From the NCBI RefSeq assembly GCF_011386835.1, contig NC_088794.1:65922506-65986505 (forward strand): a stretch of 64,000 nt of DNA, written 5' to 3'. Below the pieces are notes generated by a model. The model saw only the letters and a program-made list of their open reading frames with translations, made no database searches and was not told the origin of the DNA. Every line of letters starts with the position of its first letter. The stretch's first letter is position 1. Shown piece by piece: positions 47,915 through 59,440 of this stretch. The position numbers were made by a program, and so were the translations under genes. The DNA comes from Chrysemys picta bellii (lineage: Eukaryota; Chordata; Testudines; Emydidae).

Positions 47915-50149
47915 TGCTGCAATGTGAGTTTACTTGTTTTCTGCTGGGGATACACCAGAAAAGGAAATTACATTGCAATGTACCAACATCAAACCATTGT
48001 CGGACTTAATATCACATAGTGAAATGCTGAAAAATAAAAATTCTTGTAAAGGAATTTGGAACTGTGACTGCGTATTAGGTTTGCCTGGCTTAGGGCAATT
48101 CCCCCCTTCTCCTTATGTGAGTAGAGGGGACCCACAGCTGCTAGGACCTGCCCATCTGGCTCTGTAGCAAACTTCTCCCAGCTCTGGGACTCAGTGGAAG
48201 TCCTGTATTACAGGATTCAAAGGCCAGAGAGGAGGAGGGTAGAGGTAGGGGGCTGTCACTTTCTTCAGGATGTTCGCCTGTTAACCCCAAAAATGTCCAG
48301 GAGTATCCAGACAAGTTTTAAAGCTGCGAGAAGCAGCATTAAAACCTGAAGAAACCCAATCTTCAAAGCTGATGCTGTACAGCAGCAAAGGGAGGGAACA
48401 AATAGCATTACAGCTCTTATTGGCACGGTGCTAATAGGGGAAGACGCCTGTAAGTCAGTCATGTGAGGGAACAGTGCTTCCACACATGTCCGAGGCTTCT
48501 CAAGAACAATGATGGTTAAAGGGGTGATTGGCAATGGTGGAGGAGACAGCTCTTTCTCCAGCAACTGCACAATGGGCAGGAAACTCTGCAGTTAGAATGT
48601 TGCCCTGAGTCTTACACCATATGTAGGTAATAGAGCAAAATACCATGTTCCTAGCCATGTACATCTCTGCAGGACAGTTACCTAGGACACCAAAGTATCA
48701 GGGACAGGTGGAGAGACTATGGCCTATGGATATTTTCCAGCTTGCTAAGAAAGATAAGTCCCTAGACTCAGCAATGCTTTTTTCCCTTCTTCCCTTTAAA
48801 GATAATTCCTGCTAATGTTTATGGGAGTTACATGTGTGCAGCAAGGAGAGATGAGAACTCTTTCCTTTGCTTATGGAAAAATCTAGTATATTTTTATTCC
48901 AGTAAAACTCATCTTTCAAATGTCAGAGATTACAAGAGCATATCTTTCTCTTTTGTGGGAGAATAAAGTCCTGGCTAAAGAAGAAAGGCTCCTGTATTTC
49001 TTTATTAAGAATGTAGAGAAGATTCGTGCTGCTGTCAGCAGTGCCATCTGGAATTATGCTCTAAAAGTCTGCTGTGCTTTGTTGGTGGGCAAACAGAATG
49101 ACTTTCTCCCTTCACTTAGAGTCTGATTTAAGTATTGCACTGACGGATGCTCATATTAGTGCATCACACCTGTACACTCCCCACACACCCACAGGTGCGT
49201 GCACGCCCACAAAGCTTTGTTTCTGTTGTGATTTTCCTCTTGAAAAGAACTAGAACATTAGGCTTGCTTTGAATCTATTGGTCTTTTACAAGGCAACTCA
49301 GGGGCTGATTCTGTGGTATCTATCTAGACAAAACTTCCATTGACATTTGTAGGAATTTTCCCTGCCTCAGGATTGCAGGAGCCAGGGGCACATTGATGAT
49401 GGGAGCCCACAGCACTAGTTTAAGATGGCAGAGGGGAGAATCAAATCAACAATCTAAAAAAAAAGTTTGTAGTTAATCCACTAGCCATCATTAGTGATAC
49501 TTTTAATGTCAGGTTGCCTCTTTTGCATGTGTTTTCTTTGAACTGCTGCCAGACTGATCACTTTTAAACTCAGCCCAGAAAATGAAACTGTCTCCCAAAG
49601 TTCCCACTTAGCTTCCCAGTCAAATACTATCTGCACCACTACGAGCACAACGGTTGGGGAAGTGGAAGAGCATGTTCGTTCATTTGACAAAGCTCTTATG
49701 GTAGGAGCCATGCTCTCCACAAGGAGTCTCTGAAGAAGCAATTTGTTAATTTTATTACAAAAGGCTGACTTAGGAAAGAAATCTATTTTTCTCACATCTT
49801 TGTTTTTTAAAGCTATGTCACTTAAAAAAACAAACTAAATCTCCTCCTGGACTGAGGAGATGCACATGTGGGGTGCCAACCTGGCAGGGATTTCTACTGC
49901 AAAGCTGTCAACCTCTAAAAACAAGGGTTTGTAATATCTTTACTCTGGCTTGATGTCTTTGGGTGTCCATTCTCCTTGTAATCAGAGAATGCAAATACAA
50001 AGACCCCAACTGGGCAAACAGCAGGGTCTGAATCTGGGATTTACAAACGTGAGCATTAACTTGAGCCAAAGAAGTAAATCCATTAGCTTGGAGAAGTAGT
50101 AGACTCCTATTCTCTTAAGTGGACCAGCCACTATTGGGGGACAAGAATC
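47915..50149. other. Gene-free stretch
   Basis: Short frames only. A 101-codon frame on - at 48265-48570 has a hydrophobic C-terminal half but no start context or homology that I recognise. Confidence 0.35.
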
Positions 50150-50157
50150 CACTCACA

Positions 50158-50401
50158 CAAGAGCAGCGCCAGGGTTTTTGGCGTCCTAGGTGGGGATCCT
50201 TCCGCGCTCCCGGTCTTCGGGGCACTTCGGCGGCGGGTCCTGGAGCGAGTGAAGGACCCACTGCAGAATTGCCACCGAAGACCCGGAACACGGAAGGACT
50301 CCCCGCCGCCGAATTGCTGCTAAGGGCGGCAAAATGCCGCCCCCCCAAATCCTGGCGCCCTAGGCGACTGCCTAAGTCGCCTAAATGGAAGCGCTGGCCT
50401 G
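50158..50401. mobile_element. GC-rich hAT MITE, perfect 8-bp target duplication
   Basis: CACTCACA flanks the element on both sides (50150-50157 and 50402-50409). The termini CAAGAGCAGCGCC and, on the other strand, CAGGCCAGCGCT are imperfect inverted repeats. The inside is GC- and CpG-rich and unlike its surroundings. Frames of 97 and 129 codons across it are compositional. Confidence 0.85.
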
Positions 50402-50409
50402 CACTCACA

Positions 50410-50997
50410 GCCAGTGTGGGTTACACATTAATCATCAGGATTCTGGGTGCCTGCCGCTTGCACCATGTCCCTCCTTTGGGCACCCACACAAGAACACACA
50501 GGGTCTAGCTTTTAAACTGACTTTAGTTTCAGTTACTCACTGGAAGGAACTGATTGGAATTTGAGTAGGAGGTCACACCGTAAGTGAACAACACCCCAGA
50601 TCTCAGATGTGCCCTTTCTAAAGTGAATTCATGTTCAGGCAGTGCAATGATCCTGAGGGAGTCTCTGGCACTACAGTCTGCACGTTGTTTACTCAAGGCA
50701 GTTTCTCTGTGCTTTTTCTGCCTTCATACACACTCTTGCAACTCCAGTGAAATCAGTGTGAGCGCATGGATGTAACTGAAGGCAAATGTCTGCCTGGTGT
50801 ATTTGCCACAATCCTGAATGTAAAAGAGCTACAGACAGAAATAGTTAGAAACTGCATAGAGAATTGTTCTTCTCCATTACACAATGACACATGGAGATGA
50901 TTTTCTTCACTATTATTATCATCTATATTGCATTAGCACTTGGAAGGCCCAGTCACAGTCAGAGTCCCATTGAATTTAATAAGAGCAGCCACAGGAG
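50410..50997. other. Gene-free stretch
   Basis: No feature recognised. Confidence 0.35.
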
Positions 50998-51225
50998 AGG
51001 AAGGATGGTCCTATGGTTAGGTTCCTAACCTAGCACTTGGGAAGCCTGGCTTCAAGTTCCTATTCTGCTACCTGTGTGAGCTTGAGCAAGTCACTTATCC
51101 TCTCTTTCACTCTATAAAATAGGGTGAATAGCATTTCCCTCCCTTACAGGGCTGTTATGAGGATAAATATACCAGGAGATGCTCAAACACTACAGTAATG
51201 GGAGCCCTATAAACACGTAAGATAG
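50998..51225 (+). mobile_element. MIR-like SINE
   Basis: A full-looking copy in plus orientation: a degenerate tRNA-like head ('ggtcctatggttaggttc'), the core 'gagcaagtcacttatcctc', and 'cagggctgttatgaggat'. Diverged but collinear with MIR. Confidence 0.7.
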
Positions 51226-51294
51226 ACATCCCCTAAAGAGTTTACCATCTATGGCCTTAGGCAAAAGGGTAAGTGTGCTTGTGTCTGAAGCCAG

Positions 51295-51410
51295 TCTTCC
51301 TCAGTTTCCATGATCAAATCATTTAACCTGTTGCCTCAGTATTTCTGCTTGTAAAAATGGAGCTAATAATATTTTTGCCTTCCAAGAGTGTTGGGAGAGT
51401 TAAGGACCAA
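51295..51410 (+). mobile_element. MIR-like SINE fragment
   Basis: The core-like 'caaatcatttaacctgttgc', then 'ctcagtatttctgcttgt', then 'gagtgttgggagagttaagg' follow the MIR core order on +. Confidence 0.45.
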
Positions 51411-53142
51411 CTCCACATTCTGTGAGCAAAGTTAACCATGTGCTTAAGAGTTTCCAGAATTGGGACTTAATTTCAGACCAAAGGCAAGAAGTGGGTGCAA
51501 CAAGCAAAGAAACAAAGGGTATAGGATTGGGAGGAGGCAAATAAGAGTGATAGGAAGAGGTGGCTATATAGCCTAGCTAAGTGCATGATTAATAATGTAC
51601 AGTCTTTAGTGACAACTCAAGACAAAACTTCACTATAGTGTTAGCAAAATTTTGAAGCCAACTTCCAGCAAAAATAAGTAAAATGAGCCTCTGACCCTAG
51701 GTACTCCTGTATCCACACTCTACATAGGACTGCAATAACATCTGTACAAAACATTTGCAAATGTCAAAGCTTCTCAGAATTTGAGGATACCTCCCCCACA
51801 TACCACCACATTTTGTTATAACAGGCTCAATTTCACCACAATTTTCACCACATTTCACAAAGTTTTTCCAGTGGAGATGGGGTCATTTCTACAAGAAAGG
51901 TGACTCTGAAATGCAAAATTTGAATTTTCTTATATGATGGATGGAAAAAGAGCAGAAATGTAAAATTGGAAGGATCTGAAATCACTTGAAATCACTGAAT
52001 CACAAGTACTTGAAAGAGCAACATTTGTTAAATTTTACTGTAAAAAAATCATCACTAATTTCACACAGATGTATTGGCAGATTTTTTTTACCCCAAATTG
52101 AATGTGGAACTGTACCGTATCTGAGTTTGGGAAAAGGTATCTTCTCTGCTTGTGCATTTCCTGGCATTACTTAGTAGTGGAACTGCCAGAATACCTCAAG
52201 AAAAATTTATTTTGGGTTCTTGCTCAGCTGGCCCAATCCATGAAGTGGTAGAAATAATATTTAAAATGTTTTATCTTGGGACTTTTGGGCATGATTTTGA
52301 CCACAAGAAGGTTTTACTTGGATGCTTTTGGTTCAACTTTTGGATACTCAACCAAATCTTTGTAGATTCACTCATCACCATCCTCCAGGATGGGACATGA
52401 TGACATTTTTGTCTTTGTTAGGGTAACAGACTGGCTGGTCTATTACTGACTAGTTAGTAGAGAATAGTCTGATCAGCTGACTCACCTACTTCCACACCTA
52501 GAACGTCCATAGAATAGCATACACAGTCAACACACCACCACAAGTTACAGGAACTACTTCCTTCTGCTAAATAACACTATACTTGTCTCAAAAACAAAAA
52601 TCTTCTTGGTTTCTATGGTGTATGCTGTTACTTGTTTACTTTGTACCACATCCTTAAAGAGAGAAAAGTCCTCTTATCTCTTACAGAGGAACTGCAATTT
52701 TATAGTTAGATGCAGCCTGTTACAGAGGGGATTCTCACACACTGTGATCACTCACGGAGACATTATTTTTGTTCTTTTTTGTTTTGTTGTTCACTAAGAA
52801 TGTAGTAGAGCAAATAATATGGTTGCACGTTGGATATGGAAAAGGCTAACAGTATCACATCTAGATTTATAACAAAATCCACAGTCTAGATGATCATAAA
52901 CAAACCTTTAAAAAAACCCGGCATAAATGAGTGCATAGCTATAATTGATTTTAATTTTACACAATGTGTGGTAGGTAGCCTGCAGCCTGGTAAATGTTTC
53001 TAAAATCTTCTAGAAATATCAAGGACAATACTCATGAAAATCCAGTACACTCTGACTGGCAATAAAAAGCCTGAGAATTACATCCCATCTTTGTATGTTA
53101 CTCTAGAATATATTACATTCTTTTCTGTATTTTCTTTCCCAG
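51411..53142. other. Gene-free stretch
   Basis: AT-rich. A short piece at 51430-51480 ('gtgcttaagagtttccag') resembles the palindromic element at 53924. Nothing else is recognised. Confidence 0.35.
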
Positions 53143-53321
53143 CCTTCAACAAGAGAAACACCAGACTAAAGGTGACGAAAGATGAAATTTCTGATGCAAA
53201 ATTAGGGAAGTCCCTGAAAATCAGGGATGTTTTAGAAGCAGGCAAATACATTTTCAAAAGACAAGAGAAGGCTCATAATATATTATCTTCAACAGTTAAG
53301 CTGGTGGAGGATAACCACTGA
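53143..53321 (+). CDS. Candidate terminal coding exon of an unrecognised gene
   Basis: A pyrimidine tract ending in CAG ('tctgtattttctttcccag') at 53124-53142 immediately precedes a frame that stays open for 59 complete codons to a TGA at 53319-53321. If real, the exon starts with two bases completing a split codon and encodes a lysine-rich, hydrophilic tail (KRNTRLKVTKDE; KSLKIRDVLEAGKYIFKRQ) that looks helical and more protein-like than neighbouring frames. An AATAAA lies 240 bases downstream at 53560-53565. No upstream exon is recognised in this window and I cannot assign a family. It may equally be a chance frame or a processed remnant. Confidence 0.3.
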
Positions 53322-53559
53322 AATGATAAACTACTCAGGGGGATTTAATTTTTTCCAATGTAATTTCAACATTTAATTTCTTGAATTGCTTGATGTAACA
53401 TAATCTTATACAGAACCCAGTGCAAAGCATAGGTCATACATTTCATAAATACCAATTTCTTTAGAAAAACAACAAAGGAAGGAAAATAGCTGCTGAACAA
53501 GAGGAATTTTCATTGGATCATAGAAGCAAATTTTAAAAACTGTAAACATAACATAACAA

Positions 53560-53565
53560 AATAAA
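53560..53565 (+). promoter_or_regulatory. AATAAA downstream of candidate exon
   Basis: Possible polyadenylation signal for the candidate exon at 53143-53321. In AT-rich DNA this hexamer is common, so its weight is low. Confidence 0.2.
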
Positions 53566-53923
53566 ACAACCCCAAAATCAAAAACTCTCTTCAGCAGTGA
53601 ATCAAAGTGCACAATAATATTAGAGTCCATAGACCTAGTGAAGTAAGTAAAGCTTTTTTGTGCAGGAATTAGTCCAAGACAGAAACAAAATCGTGCTGGA
53701 TCTAAACCCACCAAAACCTTCCTGAAACCTTCAATTCAAGTGGAAGGTGCACTTTTTTGACCTTGCTTTCACTAATATACAGCATAGTAGATAAAAATAC
53801 ATTTTTAAACAATTAAAATTATATTAAAAACTATCCCCATGCAATTTTCCACTGGGGAGAAAAAAGAAAGAAAGAAGTAAAGAACCAACATAACAGATGT
53901 TAGTCACAACACATACACCCCAG

Positions 53924-54028
53924 TTCAGCAAGGTACTTAAGCTCATGACTAACCCAAAACATGAGATTACTCATGCAGGGACTACTCACATGCTTAAAGT
54001 CAGGGGTGTGCTTAAGTACCTTGCTGAA
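53924..54028. repeat. Palindromic MITE-like repeat
   Basis: 'ttcagcaaggtacttaagc' at the left is the exact reverse complement of 'gcttaagtaccttgctgaa' at the right, with inner partial pairing around 'gggactactcacatgc'. A short foldback repeat of a common sauropsid type. Confidence 0.75.
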
Positions 54029-54343
54029 TCATCGCCTTATTGTACCATTGGAGGGTACTCAAATTCCATGGTGATTCAAATGGTATAAGAATCTGAATAG
54101 ACTAGATATGGCATGACATAGGGGTCTGTTAAAGATTAGACTCATCACTTATAAACATAGTCTATTTATGTTATAGATGGTCTTTATAGTTTGTCAGCAC
54201 TTCGGGTACTGTAGACTAAATTCATTCATGAACTTTGCAATTATCTACATTGCTAATTGTAGTATTTCAAGAAGAAAAGCTGATGTGTGAACAAATTATT
54301 GTTTTTTGTCAGTTAGATATGGTGCATTGTTAAGATAAAGAAA
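54029..54343. other. Gene-free stretch
   Basis: Nothing recognised. Confidence 0.35.
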
Positions 54344-54351
54344 ATTCTAGG

Positions 54352-54643
54352 CAGTGCTTAATTTGTAATGAAAGAGGTGCTGGGGCTCAAACTGGGTGGC
54401 AGCGGCTGGCCGGGTGCCCTGCTCTGAAGGTAGCACCGCCATCAGCATCAGCAGCACAGAAGTAAGGGTGGCATGCTATATTATTGTCATCCTTACTTCT
54501 GTGCTGCTGCTAGTGGTGGTGCTGCCTTCAGAGCTGGGTGGCTGGAGAGCAGCGGCTGCTGGCTGGGAGCCTAGAGGTGTCGGGGCTATGAACTGCCAAG
54601 TTAGAAGTGCTATATGACAAGCCCCAGCACAAATTAAGCACTG
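54352..54643. mobile_element. hAT MITE with internal hairpin, 8-bp target duplication
   Basis: The termini CAGTGCTTAATTTG and CAAATTAAGCACTG are perfect 14-bp inverted repeats. The flanks attctagg (54344-54351) and gttctagg (54644-54651) are an 8-bp duplication with one change, as for hAT elements. Internally, about 54421-54470 pairs with about 54488-54534 ('cagcagcacagaagtaagg' against 'ccttacttctgtgctgctg'), giving a stem of about 45 bp with a short loop. Confidence 0.88.
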
Positions 54644-54651
54644 GTTCTAGG

Positions 54652-55839
54652 ACAGTACAACAAACCTGATCTGTAGGGTGTATACATAAATGTAAAATAG
54701 CATTCACTTAGCCTTGAAGCTTGCTGAATCAAAACTTTATATAGTATTCTCACCCCTTAAAGGTGTTATTAGTTCATTTATCTGTCTTCCCAGCTGAACA
54801 AATGTAATGCACTCTTACAGAAGAAGTAAATGCATGCAGTGGGGAAAGGACCTTCTCTTATTTGTGGGTAGATGAGGTGTGTGTGTTGACTTTATTCAAA
54901 GAAATGTAGAGTAAAATACATATTTATTGAACTGACTGTTTGCAAACATTTTTTTCCAACCCTCAGTTTTTAGAAAGGCTTAATATTCCCCCAATCATCA
55001 GAAGACAGTATAGGGCTGCCTGTCTGTCATTACATGATTCCAGATCCTCACAGATAAGTGTGACACCAAGCATGCATACACACGCATGCATACACACCTG
55101 CTTTGCAACATTACCTTATATTTCTTCTAGAAATTCAGAAAAAGAAAAGGGAATAATAGAAATAAAATATCTTCTGGGAACAGGGTGGTTCAGGTAATTA
55201 GAAAGCACACACATACTTCTTCAGCTTAACTTTCCCACAATTACTACATACTGTCATAAACAAACAAACAAGCAAACAAACAGTTCCCCCTTCATCTGGG
55301 GGCAGAGCAAAGAAAAGGAGACTGAGATACCATATGTTTCCTTTAACTTTTTGTAGGGCACTCAGTACTGTGATGACCATGGTACAAAGGCTTAGGTGAC
55401 AGATTAGATAGATCGTAAGGAGATACATAGCTTTTCATCTCTAAATCATCAGTTGTAAACTTGCTAGGCTACAAGTCATTGTTTGGAAATGTATGTAAAA
55501 TGAGTGGTTAATCTCAATCTTGTTCATGTGGGTTTCCACATCACTAAAATACTCTCAAGCAAGCAAGCAAACCTACCAGATATTACCACAATGAACACCT
55601 ATTACAACATCTTCCCAGCAGAAAAGAAAAGGATAGAATGGGCTTGGTAGTAACCTTCATGGAACTTGGAGGGAGGAGCACAGATTGCAGGAGTGAAGAG
55701 TTTGGAGGAGGAAGTCAGTCTGTGTGTACATGGCTAGAATACTAGTTATAATTGCATATCTTAATAAAGAGCCAGTTTAGTTTTATAAGAATGGAGTCCT
55801 TTCATGTTATTACCCAGAATGAGATACATAAAACGGACT
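54652..55839. other. Gene-free stretch
   Basis: A short alternating 'gcatgcatacacac' tract near 55070-55096. No exon recognised. Confidence 0.35.
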
Positions 55840-56115
55840 TGATGTATGGCTACACTACAAAAACAAACAAACGAAAAAAAAAAAAACCACCCAGCAAGTC
55901 ACACAGCCCAGGTCAACTGACTTGAGCTTGCGAGGCTCATGGTATGGGGCTAAAAAAACCACTTAGGCTGGAGCTTGGGTTTCAAAACTCAAAGAGCCCG
56001 AGCAAGAACATCTACACTACTATTTTTAACCTTGTAGTAGAAGCCCGAGTCAGTTGACCTGGGCTCTGAGACTTGCTGTCATTTTTTTTTTTTTTGCAGT
56101 TCAGACATACCCTTT
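55840..56115. mobile_element. MITE with Harbinger-like termini
   Basis: The left end 'gtatggctacactacaaaaa' and the complement of the right end ('gggtatgtctgaactgcaaa') resemble the GGGTATGTCTACACTAC terminus of the Harbinger element at 7720. Internal sequence is also inverted ('caggtcaactgacttgagc' against 'cgagtcagttgacctgggc'). A-rich and T-rich runs adjoin the ends. It is a non-autonomous foldback element; edges are good to a few bases and the target duplication is unclear. Confidence 0.65.
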
Positions 56116-57619
56116 CAGATTGAATTCCCCTCTTCCTGACCAGATCAGGATAGAAGCACAATGATAGGGGAGTATGAAGAAGTGTGTATTGCTTCTTCCC
56201 ATGCTGTAACTCTTCTATGGATAGAGCGAGAACTTCAGGCTCCAGAGCTGTTAATTTCTAGCACCTTCACCAGCACTCAATTTTTTGCTTCAAAAATATT
56301 TGCCCTCCATTTGGGGCAAGAGTCCAGAGTAATTCAATACTCATTACTTTCACAAATGAAAGGGAAAAAAAAAAGATTTTCCTTTCAAATATTTTCCCAG
56401 AATATCTGAAAGTGGTTGCTTGGTGTGTGCCTGGCTAGGAAGAGGACAAAACTCTCCTTGTGAATAAGCAAGCTGGATTTTGAAACATTTCTCCTTTTGA
56501 TTTTGCCTTTTTATTGTTGTTCTGAACATGAGCTTACATCCTATAGGTTTTAAGGTGTTTTCATGAGAAGGGATCTCATTCCTGTTTTTAATCTATTTTG
56601 TGTATATACCAACATAGAATTTGCCTACCTTGGAGACCTTAGTCTCAATATGTGGGAAGGACAAAAGGATGACAACAATATATTGGAATAGGGGGAATAG
56701 AGAAGTGGCATGAAGGTACAGCGTGAGGGAAAATGACACTAACAGGAGAGGAAGAAGCACAGTGAGGGAAGTGAGGAAAGTAATAATGGGAGAAATAAGT
56801 TATCTGCTGTAATTGATTTAGAAATCGAATACTTACTAATTGTCTCTTCTCATTTATTACTACATAACAGTCTGTTTAATTAAAACCCATCAGTGCTGTC
56901 TGGAACGATGACTAACACTGCCTATTCCCCTTCAGACTCTAGCCCATTTCCCACCCTCACCAGCCTCCTCATGGCACTGTCAGGGAACAGTGAAAACCAT
57001 CTCAGCTGCCCGTGACTGTGTACTTAGGCTGTTACCAATTCATGACACAGCCTCTTCAGTGTCTTCCTCTCTGAGGCATCTGCCAATGATTAACTGAATG
57101 TAACAGTCAACCAGACATAACGCCATGGTTCATTACAAGGAGGTGCTACTTGCTAAGTACAAAAAGCATGGTTAAAGGATGAAGTAAAAGATGATTAAAT
57201 GAAATATAAGCTTATCTGGGCACCACTAAAACTGGTAAACAATCAAAGCTTAGTTAGAGAAATTGGCATAGTCATAATTAATTTGTGCAAATCTCAACTG
57301 CAGCACTCTCCATGCACCAAGTCCTTGCATTACTGCATATCACAAGAAAATGTCTGCCACTGGAGACCCTGTAGGTATAAGAATAAATTTTCTGAAGGGC
57401 TAAGAGGCCCACCTTGCTTTTTGTAGAAGCAAATACCTCTTAATGTAGTGCAGCTGTGAGCACTCCCAAACTGTGGAGAACTGTGCTCATATACTGGGAC
57501 CCGCTAAGTTCATGGTTTCCATACAAGTGAATGGTACAGTTGTCCAGGCCCTGTTCAACTTTGGCTGAAGGGAAACTTTTGTCTGATGATGTGCTACAGA
57601 CACCCAGAACTGTGAGCCA
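56116..57619. other. Gene-free stretch
   Basis: Short frames only; nothing recognised. Confidence 0.35.
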
Positions 57620-57624
57620 CTATA

Positions 57625-57830
57625 TTATCCCATCCCTCGCCTTGCAGGTAACAGTCAGTGAATCTAGTTTCCGAGTTCCCCAGAGACATGTCTCTGCAGT
57701 ATCCAGTCCCTCTCACTGGTCACTCACAGGAATGATTAAGTTCTCTGTCATCAAAGAGACAGAGCACACATCAGCCTGTTAGGTTAGCGGAAGACTCACA
57801 CTTCACTTTAATACACAGCACTAAGATGTT
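57625..57830 (-). repeat. Interspersed repeat related to 23155-23335, probably LTR-derived
   Basis: It shares ordered motifs with 23155-23335: 'ccagtccctctcactggtc', 'actcacagga', 'agagacagagcacacatca'. The AT-rich sequence that follows to about 58400 may belong to the same element, but no termini were found. Confidence 0.4.
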
Positions 57831-58412
57831 TTTGTAATAAAACAAGAATAAATTTATTCACAAAAAATGGATACTAAGTGATACTAAGCAAGAATAAAAG
57901 AGACAGGAATGGTTACAAACAAAACAAAACAAAATGTACTTTCTAGTGACTAAAACTTAATTTTATCAAGTAACAGTCTTTGCCTAAGCAGTTTCCTTAC
58001 TTACATCAAGTTACCAGCATCCCTAGCCCTCCAGACTAGAGGATCCAACTTTCATAGGTTGAAAGCTGTTCCCTATGTTCCCTCAGTGGTGGATAACTGA
58101 AAGATCTTTCTGCTCCACTTATATTACCCACATTCCATTATCTCTGCCTCAAGAGTCAGGAAAGCTTCCTGGGGTACAGATTCTGTCCCTCAAGTGATTG
58201 TTAAACAGTCTTCTCCCCTACTCATTTAGCCTAATGGCTTTGTTTACCTTATATGTAAATGTACTTTCATTGTCCTGTGCCTGAAACCAAGCTACTCAGA
58301 TAGATAAATACACATTCCTTTGTGTCGGGCAGGCTGGGTTTATGCACTGTCTCCCAAATACATTTTAGGAACATATCTCCAGCACATATCTATAACTCTT
58401 TGTTCACATACA

Positions 58413-58594
58413 CCTCTACCTTGATATAACGCTGTCCTCAGGAGCCAAAAAATCTTACCGCGTTGTAGGTGAAACTGTGTTATATCGAACTTGCTTTGAT
58501 CCACCGGAGTGCGCAGCCCCGCCCCCCGAGCACTGCTTTACCACGTTATATCCGAATTCGTGTTATATCGGGTCGCGTTATATCAGGGCAGAGG
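58413..58594. mobile_element. Tc1/mariner-like MITE
   Basis: The termini 'cctctaccttgatataacgc' and, on the other strand, 'cctctgccctgatataacgc' are 20-bp inverted repeats. TA follows on the right (58595-58596), while the left flank is CA, a likely mutated TA. The inside contains repeated 'ttatatcg' motifs and a CpG-rich centre. No coding capacity. Confidence 0.75.
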
Positions 58595-58731
58595 TATACA
58601 TCATGCAATGATTTTCGGACCAGCATGCCACCAGTTTACATATGATACCTGACATGACATCTTTGAGGTACATATTATCACAACAGTGTCTTGGGGAAAT
58701 GAATTGTCAGGCCTGATGTGAGTTATAGTAT

Positions 58732-58747
58732 GGGGGGGGGGGGGGGG
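58732..58747 (+). repeat. Poly-G run (G16)
   Basis: Sixteen consecutive G residues. It can form a G-quadruplex and its length is prone to sequencing error. Confidence 0.9.
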
Positions 58748-59229
58748 CTCTGCCAGTTGGCATTGAGGGGCTCCCAGAGTCACAAACTGGTAATGCAAGA
58801 AGAGGGTCTTCTGGGTTATGTACAGAGAATGCCCCTATGGAAATGTTAAGTCATTGACAAAGGACTGATGTAGACATATTATTGGGGACCACAAGCATTC
58901 TCTAATTTGTGGGGCTGGGCAAGAAGTTATCTTTCCAATTGTGTTGGGGTGGGACTGGGTCACTTTAACCAACCTCTAGGGAGTTTTCAGGGATTTCTTG
59001 CCTCCCCCTGTCTGCATCCCCAAACCTACAAAGTGACACAAACCCCATCTATCTAATATCTAACTTATTTATATACTGTCTATCTAGGTAATGACATGGC
59101 CATCATCATAGTATCTGAATACTTCACAAACATTAATGGAAATCATTCTCATGATAACCCAGGGATGTGTAGGACTCCTTGAAAAGAGACATTTCTATCT
59201 CAGGTACTTAATGGCCCATTATTACCATA
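58748..59229. other. Gene-free stretch
   Basis: Nothing recognised. Confidence 0.35.
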
Positions 59230-59231
59230 GT

Positions 59232-59440
59232 ATATCAGCAACTCACAATCTCATATATCCTCACATCACCTCTCTGAGGTAGGGAAGTGCTGTTATCCCA
59301 GTCTACAAATGGGAAACTGAAGCACAGAAAAACTAAGTGACTTGCCCAAGGTCACAGAGAGGGTCTATGACAGAACAAGGAATAGACCTGGGGTCTCTTG
59401 AATCTCAGGCTAGTACCCCAACCACTGGATCATCCTTCCT
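59232..59440 (-). mobile_element. MIR-like SINE
   Basis: On + it reads 'ctacaaatgggaaactgaag', then 'gtgacttgcccaaggtcac', then 'ccaaccactggatcatcct', the reverse complement of a MIR-like SINE from core to tRNA-like head. Well preserved. Confidence 0.8.

Noticed and set aside
48265..48570. Hydrophobic 101-codon minus-strand frame as a membrane protein
   Set aside because: No start context, splice signals, homology or conservation evidence.
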